This document shows, in pieces, positions 24,578 to 34,020 of a DNA stretch of 64,000 bases. Each line of letters begins with the position of its first letter. Position 1 is the stretch's first letter. The stretch comes from JAXMHQ01 sp046346665 (GTDB taxonomy: Bacteria; Verrucomicrobiota; Verrucomicrobiia; Limisphaerales; JAXMHQ01), in contig JAXMHQ010000004.1 of the NCBI GenBank assembly GCA_046346665.1, positions 62,001-126,000 on the forward strand, read 5' to 3'. The position numbers and the translations under genes are program-made. A model generated the notes under the pieces. The model did no database searches and was not told the DNA's origin. It saw only the letters and a program-made list of their open reading frames with translations.

Positions 24578-27114
24578 TTGCCGAGCGAAATCATGTTCCC
24601 GAACAACCGGTAGGCGCCCGGCACGCCCGCCGGCAATTGCCTGAAAAATGCCAGCCCGGTGTAAACCACATAGCCCTTCCCGTATTGCGCCACCAGCAAC
24701 CCGCCTTTCTTCGGCGATTCCCCGGGATCGTTGCACGCCAGGATCGGCTCCCACGCCGGATCCCACTGGTTCGGAAAATACAACCCGCGCTCCTGCACCC
24801 AGCCCGAAAAATCGGATTCGGTAATCTTGTTAGGACTTTTTAACACCGGGTGGTCCGCGGCCAGGAACGTCATCGGCGCGGTCTCGTCCGTCACCCGGTC
24901 GCCCGACAACGTGAGCGGAACCGGCGTGATCACGTTCGTTTGCAGCCCGTTCGGATTGTTATACTGGATCACCAGTGTGCCGCCCGATTTGACCCAGTCA
25001 AACAGCGCCGGCAAATGCGGCGCCAGGTCCTTGCGGACGTTGAACGCCCGGATCCCCGCCACCACCGAATCCAGCTTCTTCAACCGGTCCGGCGTCAAAT
25101 CCGTCCCCTTCAATTCCTTCACCGAACAGCCCATCTGCGCCAGCGCCTCCGGCACCCGGTCCCCGGCGCCCGCGATGTAGCCCACCGCCTTCGCACGCAC
25201 CTCCAGGTCCAGGCTCACCGCCTTCTGGCTCGCCACCGGCTGCAATATCTGCGGCGGCATGTGCTCATACCCGATCACAATCCGGTCCCGGTCGAACCGC
25301 GCGTGGTTCACTTCCGCCGACGCCACCAGCGTTGCGCTCGTCGCCTTCAACGGCGCCCGCACCGTAAATCGCACCCGCTTCCGATCGCCCGACGCCTTCA
25401 GCTTGAACGATTGCTCCGCCGGCCGCACCCGCCAGCCTTCCGGCACCTCGAGCCGAAGTGTCCCCGATACTTTCCCCTGCTCCGCCGTCAAATCCACCTC
25501 CACCGGCCGGTCCGCGCCCGGACTGAACAATTCAACCTCCGACGCAAACCGTATCGCCACCGGCGCAATCACCCGCAGCGGCACCGCGAACGCATTCGTC
25601 ACTCCCGCCGGCGGATATTGTTTCGGCTGATCCGGTATCACCAGCGTCTGACCCTGGATGTCGAACACCCATTCCACAGGAAACGCCGGCGGATTTTCCG
25701 GCATCCCGATCAGCGATTGGTCGGCCACCCGGAACATCCCCGTCCCCACCGGCTCCTGCAGCCAGTAAGGTTGCGTCAAAGGCTGGTTCGCCGGCAGCTC
25801 TTCGCTCGAATCGCGCGCCGCCGACGCCGCGGGCTTCAGGTCGAGTCCGACGTTCAATTCGCGGTGAATCGACGGATACCGCACCGCCAGCCAGCGCACC
25901 AGCGGGCCCGATTCAATCGACACCGAATGTTTCATCGCCAGCATCCCGCCCGGCACAACAGACGCCTGCGGGATTGCGGTCTGAACGGTCATTCCCAAAC
26001 AGCTTTGCAGAATGCAATCCAACGCCCGCTGCTTCTCGTTCAAAATGGCATCCACCGGCAACGCCGCCAGCTTGCGACGAATCTCCAACAGCACCGGCAC
26101 CGTCGCAGCACAGTTGGTCGGATTGAAATTCGCGATCGCCTCCTTTGCCAGCTTGCCAATCTCCTCACCGCCCGCCACCCGGCCCCATGTCGTGTCGATC
26201 CCGTCCAGGATGTCATTCGTCGCCGCCTCCCCGTCCATCAGCTCAAATCGCTCCGGCCGCGGCCCGCCGCCGCCGCCGAATCCCGTGAAATTCCCGAAGC
26301 CCTGGGTCTTGTGCATCGCCCGGCTCCGCGCCGCAATGGATCCAAACGATTCGCCCGTGGAAGCGTCGTTTCCCGAGATATCCACGCGCAGCACGCCCGG
26401 GGCGTTGGTGGCGTTGTCCACGCCTCGGCCGCCCGGGCCCGACCAGGCATTCAGAAAAATCCGCTTCGGCTGCCAGGGCGCCAGACCGGACAGATGTTCC
26501 GCGAACGCATTGGTGTCGCCCGCCAGCTTGAACGCCTCCAGCGCCAGCACCGCCGACGCCGTGTGATGCCCGTGCGTGCCGCCCGGCTGCGTCGAAAACC
26601 GCGTGATCATCACGTCCGGCCGGAATGTGCGAATCACCCGCACCATGTCCTCCAACACCTGTTGCTTGTCCCAGATGTTCAGCGTCTCCCGGTAATCCTT
26701 CGAAAACCCAAAATCCAGCGCGCGCGAAAAAAATTGCTGCCCGCCATCCACCCGCCGCGCCGCCAGCAATTCCTGCGTCCGCAACACGCCGAGTTCAGGG
26801 CCCATCTCCGCCCCCAGCACATTCTGCCCGCCATCGCCGCGCGTCAGCGACAGGTAAGCCGTCCGGTAATTCCGGCCGCGCGCGAGGTAGGCGATCAGTT
26901 GCGTGTTTTCATCGTCCGGATGCGCCGCCACGTAGAGCACGCTCCCCATCTCGTCGAACGCGCGCAATTGATGGAGAATCTCCCCGGGCGGCACCGGTTG
27001 CGCCATTGCCGCTGCCGTCAAAAAAAACAGCACGGCCCCGGCGGCGAACCGCCGGGCCGTGCCCGAAAACATCAAATCACGGGCGCACCGCCCATGATTA
27101 GGAACGCCGGTCAT
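24574..27114 (-). CDS. Large exported PIG-L family deacetylase with C-terminal beta and amidotransferase-like domains
   Basis: The protein has 846 residues from the ATG that overlaps the DUF2911 stop. A second ATG 14 codons later would shorten the signal peptide, which ends near AAAMAQP. The PIG-L domain covers about 55-310 with AAHPDDEN (64-70), SLTRGDGGQN and the metal motif GGTHGHHTAS. Beta-rich regions at about 430-640 follow, then a GATase-like fold at about 660-800 (VVAGIRAFN, FDWVKSGGTLVIQYN). PIG-L enzymes cleave N-acetylglucosamine-type amides. An exported one beside bshA/bshB1 could process thiol conjugates or cell-surface amino sugars. It is coupled to the downstream membrane protein. 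Confidence 0.85.
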   Translation of the reverse strand: MTGVPNHGRCARDLMFSGTARRFAAGAVLFFLTAAAMAQPVPPGEILHQLRAFDEMGSVLYVAAHPDDENTQLIAYLARGRNYRTAYLSLTRGDGGQNVLGAEMGPELGVLRTQELLAARRVDGGQQFFSRALDFGFSKDYRETLNIWDKQQVLEDMVRVIRTFRPDVMITRFSTQPGGTHGHHTASAVLALEAFKLAGDTNAFAEHLSGLAPWQPKRIFLNAWSGPGGRGVDNATNAPGVLRVDISGNDASTGESFGSIAARSRAMHKTQGFGNFTGFGGGGGPRPERFELMDGEAATNDILDGIDTTWGRVAGGEEIGKLAKEAIANFNPTNCAATVPVLLEIRRKLAALPVDAILNEKQRALDCILQSCLGMTVQTAIPQASVVPGGMLAMKHSVSIESGPLVRWLAVRYPSIHRELNVGLDLKPAASAARDSSEELPANQPLTQPYWLQEPVGTGMFRVADQSLIGMPENPPAFPVEWVFDIQGQTLVIPDQPKQYPPAGVTNAFAVPLRVIAPVAIRFASEVELFSPGADRPVEVDLTAEQGKVSGTLRLEVPEGWRVRPAEQSFKLKASGDRKRVRFTVRAPLKATSATLVASAEVNHARFDRDRIVIGYEHMPPQILQPVASQKAVSLDLEVRAKAVGYIAGAGDRVPEALAQMGCSVKELKGTDLTPDRLKKLDSVVAGIRAFNVRKDLAPHLPALFDWVKSGGTLVIQYNNPNGLQTNVITPVPLTLSGDRVTDETAPMTFLAADHPVLKSPNKITESDFSGWVQERGLYFPNQWDPAWEPILACNDPGESPKKGGLLVAQYGKGYVVYTGLAFFRQLPAGVPGAYRLFGNMISLGK

Positions 27115-28088
27115 TGGGCCTGCAGGCTGCTGATGAGCGCCTCGTTCAATTTCACATAGCCGCTGTCATTCGCCTTTTCGGCCAGTTCCTTCGAATGCTG
27201 GGCCGCCGCGATCGCACCCTGCTTGTCGCCCAGCTTCGCCAGGATCTCCGCCTGCAAATAAACCATGTAATGCGCCTGCCGCTCCTTCAGCGCCGCATCA
27301 ATCCACTCCTTCGCCTTCTGCAAATCCAGCCCGTGATCGTAGTAAAACATCGCCGCCTGGTAATAAGGCTTCCGGCTGTCCGTCGACGACATCACCGCCT
27401 CGATCTGCGGCACCAGCTTGCTCGATAAATCCCAGCTCACTTTCACCGGCACATACGTGTGATCCCACATGATCCCCAGCGTCGCCGATTCGTCCCGCAG
27501 ATCGTTAAACTCGATCGTAAAGGTCTCGACCGACTCCGCCAGGTTCACCGGCGTCGATTTCACCCGGACCACGTCGTCCTTGGGATCGTAGTTGAACGAG
27601 CCCCATAACGCCGTGTTCTTGTAGAGAATAATCGTCCATTCCGCCTCACCGGGAATGGTGTAGAGCGCATAGGTCCCGGCCGGAACTTCCACGTCGTTGA
27701 ATTTCACCGGCGTGTTGAACGTGATCTTCGTCGATTGATTCGCCCCCGTCCGCCACACCTGGTCGTAGGGCACCAGGCCGCCGAAAATCGTCCGGCCCTT
27801 GATGCTCGGACGCGAATAGACGATCTCGAAATCCGTCAACCCCGCCCGCTGCTTCAACGTGGCGCCGGGACTGGCCGCCGGGAATTCCAGCTTCGGAGCG
27901 GGCGGCGCCGGTGGCGGCGTCGGCTTCGGTGCCTCAGCCACGGGCGCCGGAGGCGCCGCCGGCTTGGGCGCTTCCGCCATCGGTTTCGAAGCAGGTTTCG
28001 ACTCATTCGCTTCCGTGCTACGGGTCGTGCATCCCGAGCTCAGACCGACAGCAAATGCTAAAGACAGCAGGAGAGCTTTGGTGTTCAT
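27111..28088 (-). CDS. DUF2911 lipoprotein
   Basis: The start at MNTKALLLSLAFAVGLSSGC gives 325 residues with a lipobox (LSSGC, Cys at about 20). A Pro/Ala/Lys linker covers about 25-70. The DUF2911 domain at about 75-230 has LKQRAGLTDFEIVYSRPSIKGR and TGANQSTKITF. A helical, TPR-like tail follows (GLDLQKAKEWIDAALKERQAHYMVYLQAEILAKLGDKQGA). Its function is unknown. Its stop overlaps the PIG-L start by 4 bases, making it the first gene of the thiol-locus transcript. The 240-base gap upstream should hold the operon promoter. Confidence 0.88.
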   Translation of the reverse strand: MNTKALLLSLAFAVGLSSGCTTRSTEANESKPASKPMAEAPKPAAPPAPVAEAPKPTPPPAPPAPKLEFPAASPGATLKQRAGLTDFEIVYSRPSIKGRTIFGGLVPYDQVWRTGANQSTKITFNTPVKFNDVEVPAGTYALYTIPGEAEWTIILYKNTALWGSFNYDPKDDVVRVKSTPVNLAESVETFTIEFNDLRDESATLGIMWDHTYVPVKVSWDLSSKLVPQIEAVMSSTDSRKPYYQAAMFYYDHGLDLQKAKEWIDAALKERQAHYMVYLQAEILAKLGDKQGAIAAAQHSKELAEKANDSGYVKLNEALISSLQAQ

Positions 28089-28163
28089 GGGTGTGGTCAC
28101 AATAAAACAACATCCCCAAAAGGAAAGGCCCAATTCTCATGACACCCGCTGTCGTGAAAACAA

Positions 28164-28282
28164 GGTTGCAGGTTCCAGGTTCCTGGCGGCACAAAGGACG
28201 CGTCGAATGGACGCTGTCGAAGGTCCCGGGTGCGCTCTTCGCGTTCCCGCACTCGCAACCTGCAACCCGCAACTTGAAACCC
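28164..28282. repeat. Inverted heptamer arrays in the divergent DUF2911/RlpA gap
   Basis: TTGCAGGTTCCAGGTTCC at 28166-28183 and the inverse AACCTGCAACCCGCAACTTG at 28257-28276 are 7-base word arrays in opposite orientation. They are separated by about 75 bases with no gene. The arrangement could form a long hairpin in the leader of either divergent gene. Confidence 0.6.
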
Positions 28283-28328
28283 GCCTTGGCCATCTTCCTG
28301 CTAATACCCAGCTGGGCTGAATTGGGTC

Positions 28329-28715
28329 ATGAAAATTCGAGTCGCGCTGTGTTTCCTCTGCCTGCTGTGCAACGCCACACCCACAGGCAGTTCCGGGTCA
28401 ATCGATGGAATCGCCTCCTGGTACGGCGAAGCCCACCGCGGCAAACTCATGGCCAATGGCGAGACATTCAACCCGGATAACCTGACAGCCGCCTCCTGGT
28501 TCCACCCTTTCGGCACCCGCCTCCGCGTCACGGCCCGATCCGACCCCGCCCGCTCCATCGTCGTCACCGTCACCGACCGCGGCCCCGCCCGCCGCTACGT
28601 CGAGGCCGGCCGCATCATCGACCTCTCCCTCGCCGCCTTCAAATCCCTCGCCGACCCGGCCCAGGGCCTCCTCGAAGTGACAATCACCGCCGCCGAGCCC
28701 GCACCCTCCAGGTAG
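28329..28715 (+). CDS. RlpA-like double-psi beta-barrel protein
   Basis: The protein has 128 residues with a short signal peptide (MKIRVALCFLCLLCNATPTG). The RlpA core is clear: GIASWYGEAHRGKLMANGETFNP, LTAASWFHPFGTRLRVTA, and VTDRGPARRYVEAGRIIDLSLAAFKSL with the catalytic-type Asp in TDRGP. No SPOR domain is present, so it is a minimal family member. RlpA proteins are periplasmic or outer-membrane lytic transglycosylases acting on peptidoglycan. The TAG stop lies inside a dispersed repeat that begins GTAGGAG. Confidence 0.88.
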   Translation: MKIRVALCFLCLLCNATPTGSSGSIDGIASWYGEAHRGKLMANGETFNPDNLTAASWFHPFGTRLRVTARSDPARSIVVTVTDRGPARRYVEAGRIIDLSLAAFKSLADPAQGLLEVTITAAEPAPSR

Positions 28716-28740
28716 GAGACGACGTAAGGAGTCTCAAACT
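28712..28740. repeat. Dispersed repeat GTAGGAG..ACGTAAGGAG..TCTCA (copy 1)
   Basis: Inverse copies lie at 38371-38399, 38709-38737 and 39662-39688. This copy supplies the stop codon of the RlpA-like gene. A run of 7-8 base ACTCCCAA-type words follows at about 28785-28818. Confidence 0.7.
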
Positions 28741-28823
28741 TACTCCCGTGATTCCGCCACCCCGGAAAGCGCCAGCGCCCCCAACTCCCAAACTCTCAAA
28801 CCCCTAAACTCCTAAACTTGAAA

Positions 28824-29237
28824 TCACCCAAGCGCCCCCATCTGCGCCATCAATCCCAGTCCATCCATGATGATCCGCGTCGACTTCACCTTGTCCCCGA
28901 CAAACCGGTCGATCACCACGCCCCACACGTTGACGCGCCGTCCCGTTGTGCCGACGCCAAGGAAGTCTCCTCGATGAGTGCCGGTCCAGGTGAATCGGCT
29001 GACGACTTTGTCGTCGCTTTCGATTTGTTCCTCGATGGTCCAGTGCATGTCCGGAAATGCTGATCGCATTCCCCTGAGAACATCTTTCAGCCCGTTCACC
29101 CCCGGCCCCTGTCCCGGGAACGGCACTTCCTCCACCATGTCTTCCCGGAAATAATCCCCAACCGCCTCAACGTCGCCGCCGTTCAGCACGCGATCCGTAA
29201 ATTCACGAATAATCTCTGATTTCGTTCTCATAAACAT
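28824..29237 (-). CDS. SnoaL-like (NTF2-fold) protein
   Basis: The protein has 137 residues. Features of the ester-cyclase/SnoaL group include IIREFTDRVLNGGDVEAVGDYF, GLKDVLRGMRSAFPDMHWTIEEQIESDDKVVSRFTWTGTHRGDFLGV and WGVVIDRFVGDKV. It is a cytoplasmic small-molecule-binding or isomerase fold, and its substrate is unknown. ATGs at 29237 and 29231 are both possible starts. It stands alone. Confidence 0.8.
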   Translation of the reverse strand: MFMRTKSEIIREFTDRVLNGGDVEAVGDYFREDMVEEVPFPGQGPGVNGLKDVLRGMRSAFPDMHWTIEEQIESDDKVVSRFTWTGTHRGDFLGVGTTGRRVNVWGVVIDRFVGDKVKSTRIIMDGLGLMAQMGALG

Positions 29238-29307
29238 GTCAAGGGAGCGCCTGAGTTTCGTTTAATCCCCGCCCGACTTCAACCCCAACCCCGCCCCGTT
29301 TCCGGGA

Positions 29308-29751
29308 TCAAAGAAACTTGCGATACCCCTGCACCGCCGCCGGGTCGTAACCGCACGCCTCGTAAAACCCGTGCGCTTCCTTCCGATAGGACGAGGAACA
29401 GAACTGGATAAAAATGCACCCTCGTTCCCTCGCCAATCCCTCCAATCGTTCCATCAGTTTCTTCCCGACTCCCCTGCCCCGCCATTCGGAATCCACGATC
29501 ATGTTCTCCATCACCATGAACGGCTGCCCCCGCTTCAGCAGGTCGAGACACACGATCCCCATGATGCATCCCGCCAGTTTGCCGGCCTCCGTTTTCGCAC
29601 CCAGCAGGTAATACTCCTCACGCCCATCCAGTTGCGCAAACACCCGCTTCATCTCACCCCGATCCGTCTTCTCGGTCACCAGTTGATCGTAAAGATCCGC
29701 CAACGCCGGCAAATCCACCGCTGTAATTCGCTCAATCGTCACCCGCTTCAT
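29308..29751 (-). CDS. GNAT family N-acetyltransferase
   Basis: The protein has 147 residues. The acetyl-CoA pocket motif R-G-R-G-V-G lies in IVDSEWRGRGVGKKLMERLEGLA. The family C-terminus HGFYEACGYDP is present. The substrate is unknown. No operon partner is apparent. Confidence 0.88.
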   Translation of the reverse strand: MKRVTIERITAVDLPALADLYDQLVTEKTDRGEMKRVFAQLDGREEYYLLGAKTEAGKLAGCIMGIVCLDLLKRGQPFMVMENMIVDSEWRGRGVGKKLMERLEGLARERGCIFIQFCSSSYRKEAHGFYEACGYDPAAVQGYRKFL

Positions 29752-29790
29752 TCCTTCGCGTCCATTCGTGGTTCAGCCTCCTTCACGCCC

Positions 29791-30621
29791 TCACGAAAGC
29801 GCGCCACTCAGGATTTCCGCGCGAAATCCTTCCGGCACCTTGCCGTCCCGCGCGTAAAGATAAAGCGCCGTTTGAAAGATCGCCTGCAGAGCCGATTGCA
29901 CCAGCCCGAGCAGGATCAGGTAAATCACCGCCAATCCGATGCAGGAAAAAATGACCACCCCGCTCCCGCTCAACAGACCCAGCACGATCACGCCCACCGC
30001 CGGTATCGCCAGGACGAAGAACACCATGCCGAAACTGAAATGACTCGCGAGTTGTTCGCCCCAGGTCTTTTTCAATAGCACCGTGGAACTCTTCAGGGCC
30101 GCGATCGGATTCTGATTCTCCACCACAAGCACCGGCACCACCAGGAAACTCACAACCGTCCAGCCCATCCCGAGCAAGCCCGCCACGATCCGGCCGATCT
30201 TCTCGGATCGATCCTCAATCATCCTCAGCACCAGGCCGACGGTGGCCGAAACCAACGCCCAGCCCGCGATCACCGGGAGCCGGGAAAGCGCGGCGCGAAG
30301 TCCGTCGCCCAGCGTCGGGTCGTCCCCGTTCATCCTCGCCGCGGCGCACGCCACAATGGCCGAATTGAAAAACACGACGATGAAGTAGTTGACCAGATAA
30401 AAGCAGAAAAGCGTGCCGTAGTAGAGCGCCTGGTGCCCGGAACCGGCTTCGTTGTCCGAAAGCCGCCAGGCCCCGGTCGTGTAAATCGGTATGGCGAAGG
30501 AAACCAGCAGCAGCAGGCAGCAAAAACCCGACATCAACGGGAACACCAGCAAACTCTTGTGCTGCCTCAGGACGCCCCAGGAATCCGACATCAACGACCA
30601 TGTGCGTGAGATTTTACCCAT
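29791..30621 (-). CDS. DUF6159-type integral membrane protein
   Basis: The protein has 276 residues with about six hydrophobic helices. It begins GKISRTWSLMSDSWGVLRQHKSLLVFPLMSG. VVPVLVVENQNPIAALKSSTVLLKKTWGEQLASHFSFG is the conserved core of this family, and the end is LYARDGKVPEGF. Its function is unknown. A ribosome site (AAAGGAA) lies 8 bases before the start. Confidence 0.8.
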   Translation of the reverse strand: MGKISRTWSLMSDSWGVLRQHKSLLVFPLMSGFCCLLLLVSFAIPIYTTGAWRLSDNEAGSGHQALYYGTLFCFYLVNYFIVVFFNSAIVACAAARMNGDDPTLGDGLRAALSRLPVIAGWALVSATVGLVLRMIEDRSEKIGRIVAGLLGMGWTVVSFLVVPVLVVENQNPIAALKSSTVLLKKTWGEQLASHFSFGMVFFVLAIPAVGVIVLGLLSGSGVVIFSCIGLAVIYLILLGLVQSALQAIFQTALYLYARDGKVPEGFRAEILSGALS

Positions 30622-30814
30622 AACAGGTTCCTTTCAGGTTTGAAATATTGCCCAACTCTTACAAAGCCAACCCGCATCAATCCAGAAAAAACCGTCCGTT
30701 GCCGCCAGCATTCGGTTAAGCTTCGTCCCGCGTCGGCGACACAAAATTCGCCCGGGCTGAATGCAAATTGACTTTGAATCTTCACCGCTTTGCGTATCCT
30801 CAACTCCGCAGGCA

Positions 30815-33775
30815 ATGGATACCCAGTCCTCCGAACCCCGAGATCTCCCCGCCATCGCACGCGAACGGGTCCAAATCGCACCTCCGCCCGATTGGATCCA
30901 GCCTTGCCCCTACAGCGCGGAGCACAAGCCTGCACTCCGCGGCCCCGTAACCTATCTTCTCGTCGAGCGCCAGGTGCACGCGGAATTGCGCCAGACTTAT
31001 GTGCGCACCGTGCAACGCCTGGAAACCATGCAGGCCGTCCAGCACCAGTCCCAGTGGCGCCTCGAGTTCGAACCGCAAACTCAGTCCGTTCTCATCCATT
31101 CCATCAAAATCCGCCGAGACTCCAACGAAATCGAACACGCCGACCTCGGCCGCATGCAGTTCCTCCAAAGGGAAGCCCGTCTCGAAGGATGGAGCATCGA
31201 CGGCTGGATCACCCTGCTGTTGCTCCTGGAAAATGTCCGCCCCGGCGACATCCTGGACTGGTCCTACACGCTGACCGATCGCCCAAGATTGCTGCCCGAC
31301 CGTATCTCCGCCTTCTTCACGCTGCCGGCCGGCCTTTCCATTGGGAAATACCACTTTTCCATCCAGCACGCCCCTGCAAGAAACGTGCAGTGGAAGTCTT
31401 CATCCCCCAACCTCGCCCCGGTCATCCAACCGCAGAACTCCGAAACCCGCTGCTGCTGGCAGGGCGAGAACTTTGCCTCCCCCGAACCCGAGGATTGCAC
31501 CCCCGACTGGCACCTCGATTACCCGTGGATCCAGGTCTCCGATTGTCCCGACTGGCAAACGTTCGCGCGCGCGGTGGTCGATGCCTGGACCGAAGAACCC
31601 ACGGGCGAACATTTCGCAAAACTCATCGAGGACATCAAGACCGCCGGGCCCGATCCTGCCGCCTGCGCGGGCCGCGCCATCGAATTGGTCCAGGACGGAT
31701 TCCGCTATCTCAGCGTGAGCTTGGAATTGGGCGGCCAGATCCCCGCCGGCGCCGAGAGCGTGATCCGCCGCCGCTACGGCGACTGCAAAGACCTCGCCTT
31801 CCTCCTGGTCCGACTGTTGCGGACCCTTGGCATTTCCGCCAGACCCATCCTCGTCAATGCCGAGTCCCGCCTCGCCATCGGCCAATTCCTTCCATCACCC
31901 GGAGTTTTCAACCACGCCATCGTAGAATTTCAAATCGGAAACGAACGACGCTGGGTCGACGCCACGATCCGATGCCAGGGCGGCGGCGCACTCAACCGAT
32001 CGGTGCCGGATTACGGCCTGGGACTCCCCATCGATGCCACCACTCTCACCCTCGTCCCCGTGCCCGCCGGTTCGCTGCCCGCCGGCAACCACGAAACAAA
32101 GGAGTCCTTCAACCTCGATACGAGCGGCCAAGCGTCCGACCTCGAAATCATCGTGACCGCCAGCGGCATCTACGCCGATATGCTGCGGCAGGAATTTGAA
32201 GACGAAGGAGTCGAAGCGATCGCAAAGAAACGCCTTCAACTCCAGGCCAATCGCTTCGCCTGGGCGACCCGCGTCGGAACACTGCAATTTCGCGACGACC
32301 GGGTGCGAAATGAATTCACCATCGCGGAAGGTTTCGAGATCCATGGATTTCTCAAACAGGAAGCCTATCAAACCATGTTCAGCTTCCATTTGCAGAGCGA
32401 TATCTCCGCCCCGTTGCTCCTCCCATCCGCAAACCTGCGCCGCAACCCTTTCTCCCTCCCGTTTCCATGCCAGTTGCAGCATATCGTTCAAATCGAGTTT
32501 CCATCCCTGAACATTCCTGCCCTGCCCGCCTGCAAGGTCGGCAACGAGTTTTTCAGCTTCAGCCGGATCAGCAAGTCGCTGAACAACTTCTTGAAGCTGA
32601 CGTTTTCGTTCAACGTCCTCAAGGCGAGTATTCCGGCTGACCGGCTCCCGTCACACCGCGCACAGGTGGAACCGGTTTGGAAAGCTTGCAACCTCGTCCT
32701 GGAGCTGCCACCCGGCTATTTCCGGATCCGACGGCGCTTGCAGTTCGGAAACCTTCCGAAACCGTCCGCCCCGGGCTCAATACCCGCCGCTGCACCCGCC
32801 CCTGCCCGAGAACTGCAGTTCCAGCCCGATCCCGGGAATCCGCCTGCGCTTGCTACAGCCCAAATCCCCGGCACTGAGCGCCAGATCCTCCGCCCGGCAA
32901 TAGGCCCCGCCCCCCGGCGTTCCCGCTCACGCTCCCGTTCCCGATCAAGTCACCGATCCAGCCGCGGCACACAAACAGGTTCCGGAGAAACCAACCGCCA
33001 ATGCACCCTCTCCCTGTGGCTATTCCTCACCGCGTTGGGAATCTACACGATCGCCATCATCCTCGATAGAGCCTCCGCCCCGCAGACGCTCTCGGGAATT
33101 TTCTTTCTCCTCGTCATCCCATTCATCATCACATCTGTCGCGCTCGCCATCGTCGGCCTGGGACAATGCTACCGCAATCCGGAGCGCTACGGGGGCGGAA
33201 AAGGCTTCGCCTTCACGACACTGGTGCTCGCCTGCTTTACCTGCCTCTTCCTCGTGCCGGCTTACATCGAGGGCATACAACTCGCAATCAACGGTCCGCC
33301 TCCCACAGGCCTGCTCGCCCCAAACCCAAACGGACGATACAAATTCGAATCTCAAAACTTCGAATTCCGCGCGCCGCCGGAGCCCTGGGAACAGTTGGAC
33401 CCTCACAAACTCGGCAAAGTCCCCATTCTCGCCTTCGAACAAGCCGGACCCATTCTCTTCGCGCTCTCAGCTAGCCCCCTCGACACGGAATGGAAAGATC
33501 CTTCCCGCCAGTTCGCCGAGTTGTCCAGGTCGAATGTCCAGGCAAGCGCCACCGGTTTCCGGCTCCTCTCGCAGGGATCCTCCTCCGTCAATGGCATGCC
33601 CGGATGGCAGGTCGAATTTCAAATCCAAAACCAGGGTCGCGACTATTATCTCCTGCACTGGCTGATCACTACCAACGGTTTTGGATATCAACTCGCCATC
33701 TGGGGCCCTCCGGAGATGAAATCACAGATCCAACAACAGGGATTCCGGATCTTCGCCTGCTTCGAGCCCGATTAA
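30815..33775 (+). CDS. DUF3857/transglutaminase-like protein with C-terminal membrane segment
   Basis: The start is chosen at MDTQSSEPRDLP (986 residues). An ATG at 30761 is also in frame, but a TTGACT promoter-like box overlaps it. DUF3857 covers about 20-230. The transglutaminase-like domain at about 280-400 has an intact triad: Cys in RRRYGDCKDLAFLLVRLL, His in FNHAIVEF and Asp in WVDATIRCQ. Two or three membrane helices lie at about 745-850. A C-terminal beta domain follows (FRAPPEPWEQLDPHKLG). There is no signal peptide. A low-complexity RSRSRSRSSHRSSRG stretch precedes the helices. Its role is unknown. Confidence 0.85.
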   Translation: MDTQSSEPRDLPAIARERVQIAPPPDWIQPCPYSAEHKPALRGPVTYLLVERQVHAELRQTYVRTVQRLETMQAVQHQSQWRLEFEPQTQSVLIHSIKIRRDSNEIEHADLGRMQFLQREARLEGWSIDGWITLLLLLENVRPGDILDWSYTLTDRPRLLPDRISAFFTLPAGLSIGKYHFSIQHAPARNVQWKSSSPNLAPVIQPQNSETRCCWQGENFASPEPEDCTPDWHLDYPWIQVSDCPDWQTFARAVVDAWTEEPTGEHFAKLIEDIKTAGPDPAACAGRAIELVQDGFRYLSVSLELGGQIPAGAESVIRRRYGDCKDLAFLLVRLLRTLGISARPILVNAESRLAIGQFLPSPGVFNHAIVEFQIGNERRWVDATIRCQGGGALNRSVPDYGLGLPIDATTLTLVPVPAGSLPAGNHETKESFNLDTSGQASDLEIIVTASGIYADMLRQEFEDEGVEAIAKKRLQLQANRFAWATRVGTLQFRDDRVRNEFTIAEGFEIHGFLKQEAYQTMFSFHLQSDISAPLLLPSANLRRNPFSLPFPCQLQHIVQIEFPSLNIPALPACKVGNEFFSFSRISKSLNNFLKLTFSFNVLKASIPADRLPSHRAQVEPVWKACNLVLELPPGYFRIRRRLQFGNLPKPSAPGSIPAAAPAPARELQFQPDPGNPPALATAQIPGTERQILRPAIGPAPRRSRSRSRSRSSHRSSRGTQTGSGETNRQCTLSLWLFLTALGIYTIAIILDRASAPQTLSGIFFLLVIPFIITSVALAIVGLGQCYRNPERYGGGKGFAFTTLVLACFTCLFLVPAYIEGIQLAINGPPPTGLLAPNPNGRYKFESQNFEFRAPPEPWEQLDPHKLGKVPILAFEQAGPILFALSASPLDTEWKDPSRQFAELSRSNVQASATGFRLLSQGSSSVNGMPGWQVEFQIQNQGRDYYLLHWLITTNGFGYQLAIWGPPEMKSQIQQQGFRIFACFEPD

Positions 33776-33827
33776 TACAAACCGGCGCGACCATGCCGCC
33801 AGCCCTTCCACCCGCACCCTGGATCCG

Positions 33828-33960
33828 GGTCACCTGGCCGGATCCAATCGAAGCAACCCCAGCCGGTAAGGCAATCGCGAGTAGCTCGGGTTGATCGCGG
33901 ATCACGTCCCTGGAACAGAAGTTGAAGGTTGTTCAAATCCACCGTCGGCGTCTGCCGCAC
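33828..33960 (-). pseudogene. Decayed copy of the 3' end of the GH62 gene (35449-36618)
   Basis: About 130 bases match the end of the GH62 gene (35452-35580) at roughly nine bases in ten. TPTVDLNNLQLLFQGRDP is identical in protein, after which a one-base deletion (GATCGCGGATC versus GATCGCCGGATC) shifts the frame. It is a non-functional remnant. The REP-associated transposase and a GNAT gene lie between the two copies. Confidence 0.8.
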
Positions 33961-34020
33961 TGTCTTCTGCGTCGCAGAGACAAGCGATTGAACATCACTG
34001 AGAACACTTCATTCCGGGGG

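Noticed and set aside
24850..27159. 769-codon open frame on the plus strand opposite the PIG-L gene
   Set aside because: Arginine/histidine/proline-rich translation with no family resemblance; a shadow of the high-GC minus-strand gene. The same applies to 23193-24479, 20444-22015 and 45486-47810.
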